NCBI GenBank assembly: GCA_002482435.1
Contig: DLFZ01000036.1
Location: 5,818 to 13,219 of the forward strand
Length of the DNA stretch: 7,402 bases
Origin: Christensenella sp. UBA7707
GTDB lineage: Bacteria > Bacillota > Clostridia > Christensenellales > CAG-138
Reading direction: 5' to 3'
Position numbers and translations under genes: made by a program. Numbering within the stretch: position 1 is the first letter of the stretch; each line of letters begins with the position of its first letter. Below the pieces are notes generated by a model that was given only the letters and a program-made list of their open reading frames with translations, ran no database searches and was not told where the DNA came from. Positions 5,859 through 7,402 of the stretch are shown here, one piece after another.

Positions 5859-6921
5859 TTTGGTTAACCGCCAAGAGGCGGTTTCGGAAAAGCTTCAAAA
5901 ATTCCGCCGCGAAGGCGGAATTCTTCTTGCAATAGAAACTTCGTGCGACGAAACCGCCGCGGCCGTTTTGAACGCACCGAGGGGCCTGCTTGGTGCAAGC
6001 GTTCACACGCAAATTCCGCTGCACCGCCAATTTGGCGGCGTAGTGCCGGAGCTTGCCTCGCGTAGCCATGTGGAGCGCCTTGGCCCCGTTGTGCGCGACG
6101 CGCTCTTGAAAGCGGGCGTCACGTTTGACGAGCTTGACGCCGTTGCCGTGACCTACGGCCCCGGCCTTGTGGGCGCGCTTCTCACTGGTGTCAGCTACGC
6201 CAAGGGCATTGCGCTTTCAAAGGGTCTTCCGCTCATCGGTGTCAATCACATCGAAGGGCATATTGCTGCAAACTACCTTTCTTATTCCGAACTTGAGCCG
6301 CCGTTTGTGTGCCTTATCGCCTCGGGCGGCCACAGCCACATCGTGCTCGTGGAAGATTACGGTTGTTTTTCTCTCATGGGCAAAACGCGCGACGATGCTG
6401 CCGGCGAAGCGTTCGATAAAGTAGCGCGCGCTCTCGGGCTTTCCTACCCGGGCGGGCCTGCGCTTGAAAAGCTTGCGCTTGAGGGCAATCCCAACGCTTA
6501 TGCGTTCCATTCTTCGCTCAACGAGGGTGAAGGCTTCGACTTCAGCTTTTCCGGCATCAAAACGGCGGTCGTAAACCTGCTTCATAACGCGCAGCAAAAA
6601 GGCGAGCCGCTTCTTTTTGCGGACATCGCCGCGTCGTTTCAACGTGCGGTGGTAAACGCGCTCGCGGAAAAGTCGGTTCGTGCGGCGCTTGCGTGTGGGC
6701 AAAAAAAGCTTGCGCTCGCAGGCGGTGTAAGCGCCAACCGCGCCTTGCGCGACACGATGGCCGCGCGCGCATCCAAGGACGGCATTTCTTTTTATTGTCC
6801 GGAATTCCGCTTTTGCACCGACAACGCCGCTATGATCGGCTGTGCAGGCTATTACGCGTTGCTTCGCGGTGAAACCTCGCCGCTTTCGCTCAACGCCGTA
6901 CCGGCGCTTGCTCTTAAATAA
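5848..6921 (+). CDS. tsaD: tRNA N6-threonylcarbamoyladenosine transferase TsaD
   Basis: TsaD transfers the threonylcarbamoyl group from threonylcarbamoyl-AMP (made by TsaC/TsaB partners) to A37 of tRNAs reading ANN codons, working with TsaB and TsaE in the cytoplasm. The 357-residue ASKHA-fold protein shows LAIETSCDETAAAV (27-40), GGVVPELASRSHVERL (63-78), YGPGLVGALLTG (103-114), NHIEGH with metal ligands H134 and H138, IASGGHSH (157-164), GKTRDDAAGEAFDKVARALG (178-197), FSFSGIKTAV (232-241), AGGVSANRALRD (291-302) and CTDNAAMIG, whose D325 completes the metal site. The ATG at 5848 is chosen because AAGG (5837-5840) lies seven bases before it. This gives a 24-residue lead before the usual beginning; ATG 5842 is an alternative. 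It is the last gene before a strong terminator. Confidence 0.97.
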   Translation: MDIDLVNRQEAVSEKLQKFRREGGILLAIETSCDETAAAVLNAPRGLLGASVHTQIPLHRQFGGVVPELASRSHVERLGPVVRDALLKAGVTFDELDAVAVTYGPGLVGALLTGVSYAKGIALSKGLPLIGVNHIEGHIAANYLSYSELEPPFVCLIASGGHSHIVLVEDYGCFSLMGKTRDDAAGEAFDKVARALGLSYPGGPALEKLALEGNPNAYAFHSSLNEGEGFDFSFSGIKTAVVNLLHNAQQKGEPLLFADIAASFQRAVVNALAEKSVRAALACGQKKLALAGGVSANRALRDTMAARASKDGISFYCPEFRFCTDNAAMIGCAGYYALLRGETSPLSLNAVPALALK

Positions 6922-6965
6922 GGAGCGCTTAGCCACATATCCTTTTGCGAGCATACAAATTTTAT

Positions 6966-7000
6966 AAAGCGACGGGCATATACCCGCCGCTTTTTCTTTT
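6966..7000 (+). terminator. Intrinsic terminator after tsaD
   Basis: AAAGCGACGGG (6966-6976) pairs with CCCGCCGCTTT (6983-6993), ten pairs with one A-C mismatch, across the loop CATATA, followed by TTTTTCTTTT. It is 45 bases after the tsaD stop and is the clearest terminator in the window. Confidence 0.88.
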
Positions 7001-7169
7001 CCCGCCGATTTGCTCTGTGAATAAACATCGGTTTTGCTTCCGGCGATTTTTTACAGTTCTATGCATGCGCCTTTTTTCCCCGAGCGCTTGTGCTCTTTTC
7101 TTAAACTTAATACCACATGTTGCGTACGCAAAAATGCCCCGTTTGCTATGGTTTGCCCGCCGTAATTTG
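7001..7169. other. Gap between tsaD terminator and tRNA/tuf promoter
   Basis: No gene is seen. Small hairpin-plus-T signals occur, such as GAGC/GCTC at 7082-7095 followed by TTTCTT, possibly a backup terminator. A perfect 12-base palindrome, TTGCGTACGCAA, lies at 7120-7131, 38 bases upstream of the -35 element of the next promoter. Confidence 0.35.
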
Positions 7170-7198
7170 TTGACAAAAACGCGGCCTTGAATTAGAAT
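7170..7198 (+). promoter_or_regulatory. Sigma-A promoter for tRNA-Gly and tuf
   Basis: A perfect -35 TTGACA (7170-7175), an exact 17-base spacer and -10 TAGAAT (7193-7198, five of six). Expected start is near 7205, about 34 bases before the tRNA. Its strength fits a stable RNA and EF-Tu promoter. Confidence 0.88.
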
Positions 7199-7238
7199 AG
7201 TAATGCTATATCGCAAAGTGCGCTAAAGCTATTGTGAC

Positions 7239-7312
7239 GCGGGTGTAGCTCAGTGGCAGAGCGTCGGCTTCCCAAGCCGGTCATGTGGGTTCGATTCCCA
7301 TCACCCGCTCCA
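7239..7312 (+). tRNA. tRNA-Gly, anticodon CCC
   Basis: This is a 74-base cloverleaf. The acceptor GCGGGTG pairs with CACCCGC; the D arm is GCTC/GAGC; the anticodon stem TCGGC/GCCGG has one T-G pair; the loop TTCCCAA gives anticodon CCC for codon GGG. The variable loop is TCAT, the T arm is GTGGG/CCCAT with loop TTCGATT, and the discriminator T is followed by an encoded CCA. No intron or mismatch is present. It is the first element after the promoter and 68 bases ahead of tuf, with no clear terminator between, so the tRNA is probably cut from a tRNA-tuf transcript. Confidence 0.97.
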
Positions 7313-7380
7313 AAGATACCGCGCCGGAGCGGAACCGCACCATCATTTTGGCAGCATACATTTTAGGAGGAAAGCTCGAA

Positions 7381-7402
7381 ATGGCAAAGGCAAAATTCGA
7401 AC
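7381..7402 (+). CDS. tuf: Elongation factor Tu, first codons only
   Basis: The seven visible codons, MAKAKFE, match the start of bacterial EF-Tu, which delivers aminoacyl-tRNA to the ribosome as a GTP complex. AGGAGG at 7365-7370 is a strong ribosome binding site ten bases before the ATG. Position behind a tRNA-Gly gene and a strong promoter supports the call. The rest of the gene lies outside the window, so domains cannot be checked. Confidence 0.85.

Noticed and set aside
6217..6954. 245-codon minus-strand frame opposite tsaD.
   Set aside because: Arg/Lys-rich shadow of tsaD that also overlaps the downstream gap; no conserved motif.

Overview
The window looks like a chromosomal segment from a Gram-positive bacterium of the Firmicutes, probably class Clostridia. 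The signs are the rpmG-secE-nusG-rplK-rplA order, a four-cysteine L33, strong AGGAGG-type ribosome binding sites, sigma-A promoters of the TTGACA/TAGAAT kind, and a TIGR01906/DUF1461 membrane protein beside tsaD. Coding DNA is fairly GC-rich and intergenic DNA contains AT-rich patches. I cannot name a genus.

Left part (1-2476, minus strand): a transcription/translation operon read leftwards from a good promoter at 2447-2476. The order is rpmG (L33), secE, nusG, rplK (L11), rplA (L1, cut by the window edge). Two places in this operon, the leader before rplK and the spacer before rplA, carry short imitations of the 23S rRNA helix 76-77 site that binds L1. This suggests autogenous control by L1 at two points. 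The 5' leader before rpmG holds two more hairpins. SecE has an unusual Ala/Thr/Pro-rich C-terminal tail.

Middle (2477-4373): an AT-rich gap with a bidirectional terminator-like hairpin, then an unrecognised 324-residue protein on the minus strand with ordered ends and a low-complexity middle. A 617-base divergent intergenic region follows. It contains a tandem pair of roughly 110-130 bp palindrome-rich repeats, each made of three successive hairpins, and is the least explained part of the window.

Right part (4374-7402, plus strand): a compact cluster of a Nudix hydrolase, a TIGR01906-family membrane protein and tsaD (tRNA t6A modification), the last two overlapping by 11 bases, closed by a strong intrinsic terminator at 6966-7000. 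A consensus promoter at 7170-7198 then drives tRNA-Gly(CCC), followed without an obvious terminator by the first codons of tuf (EF-Tu).

Almost every recognised gene serves protein synthesis, secretion or tRNA maturation. I found no CRISPR array, transposase, phage gene or defence system. The points most worth following are the paired L1-binding mimics, the three-hairpin repeats, the SecE tail and the orphan protein.
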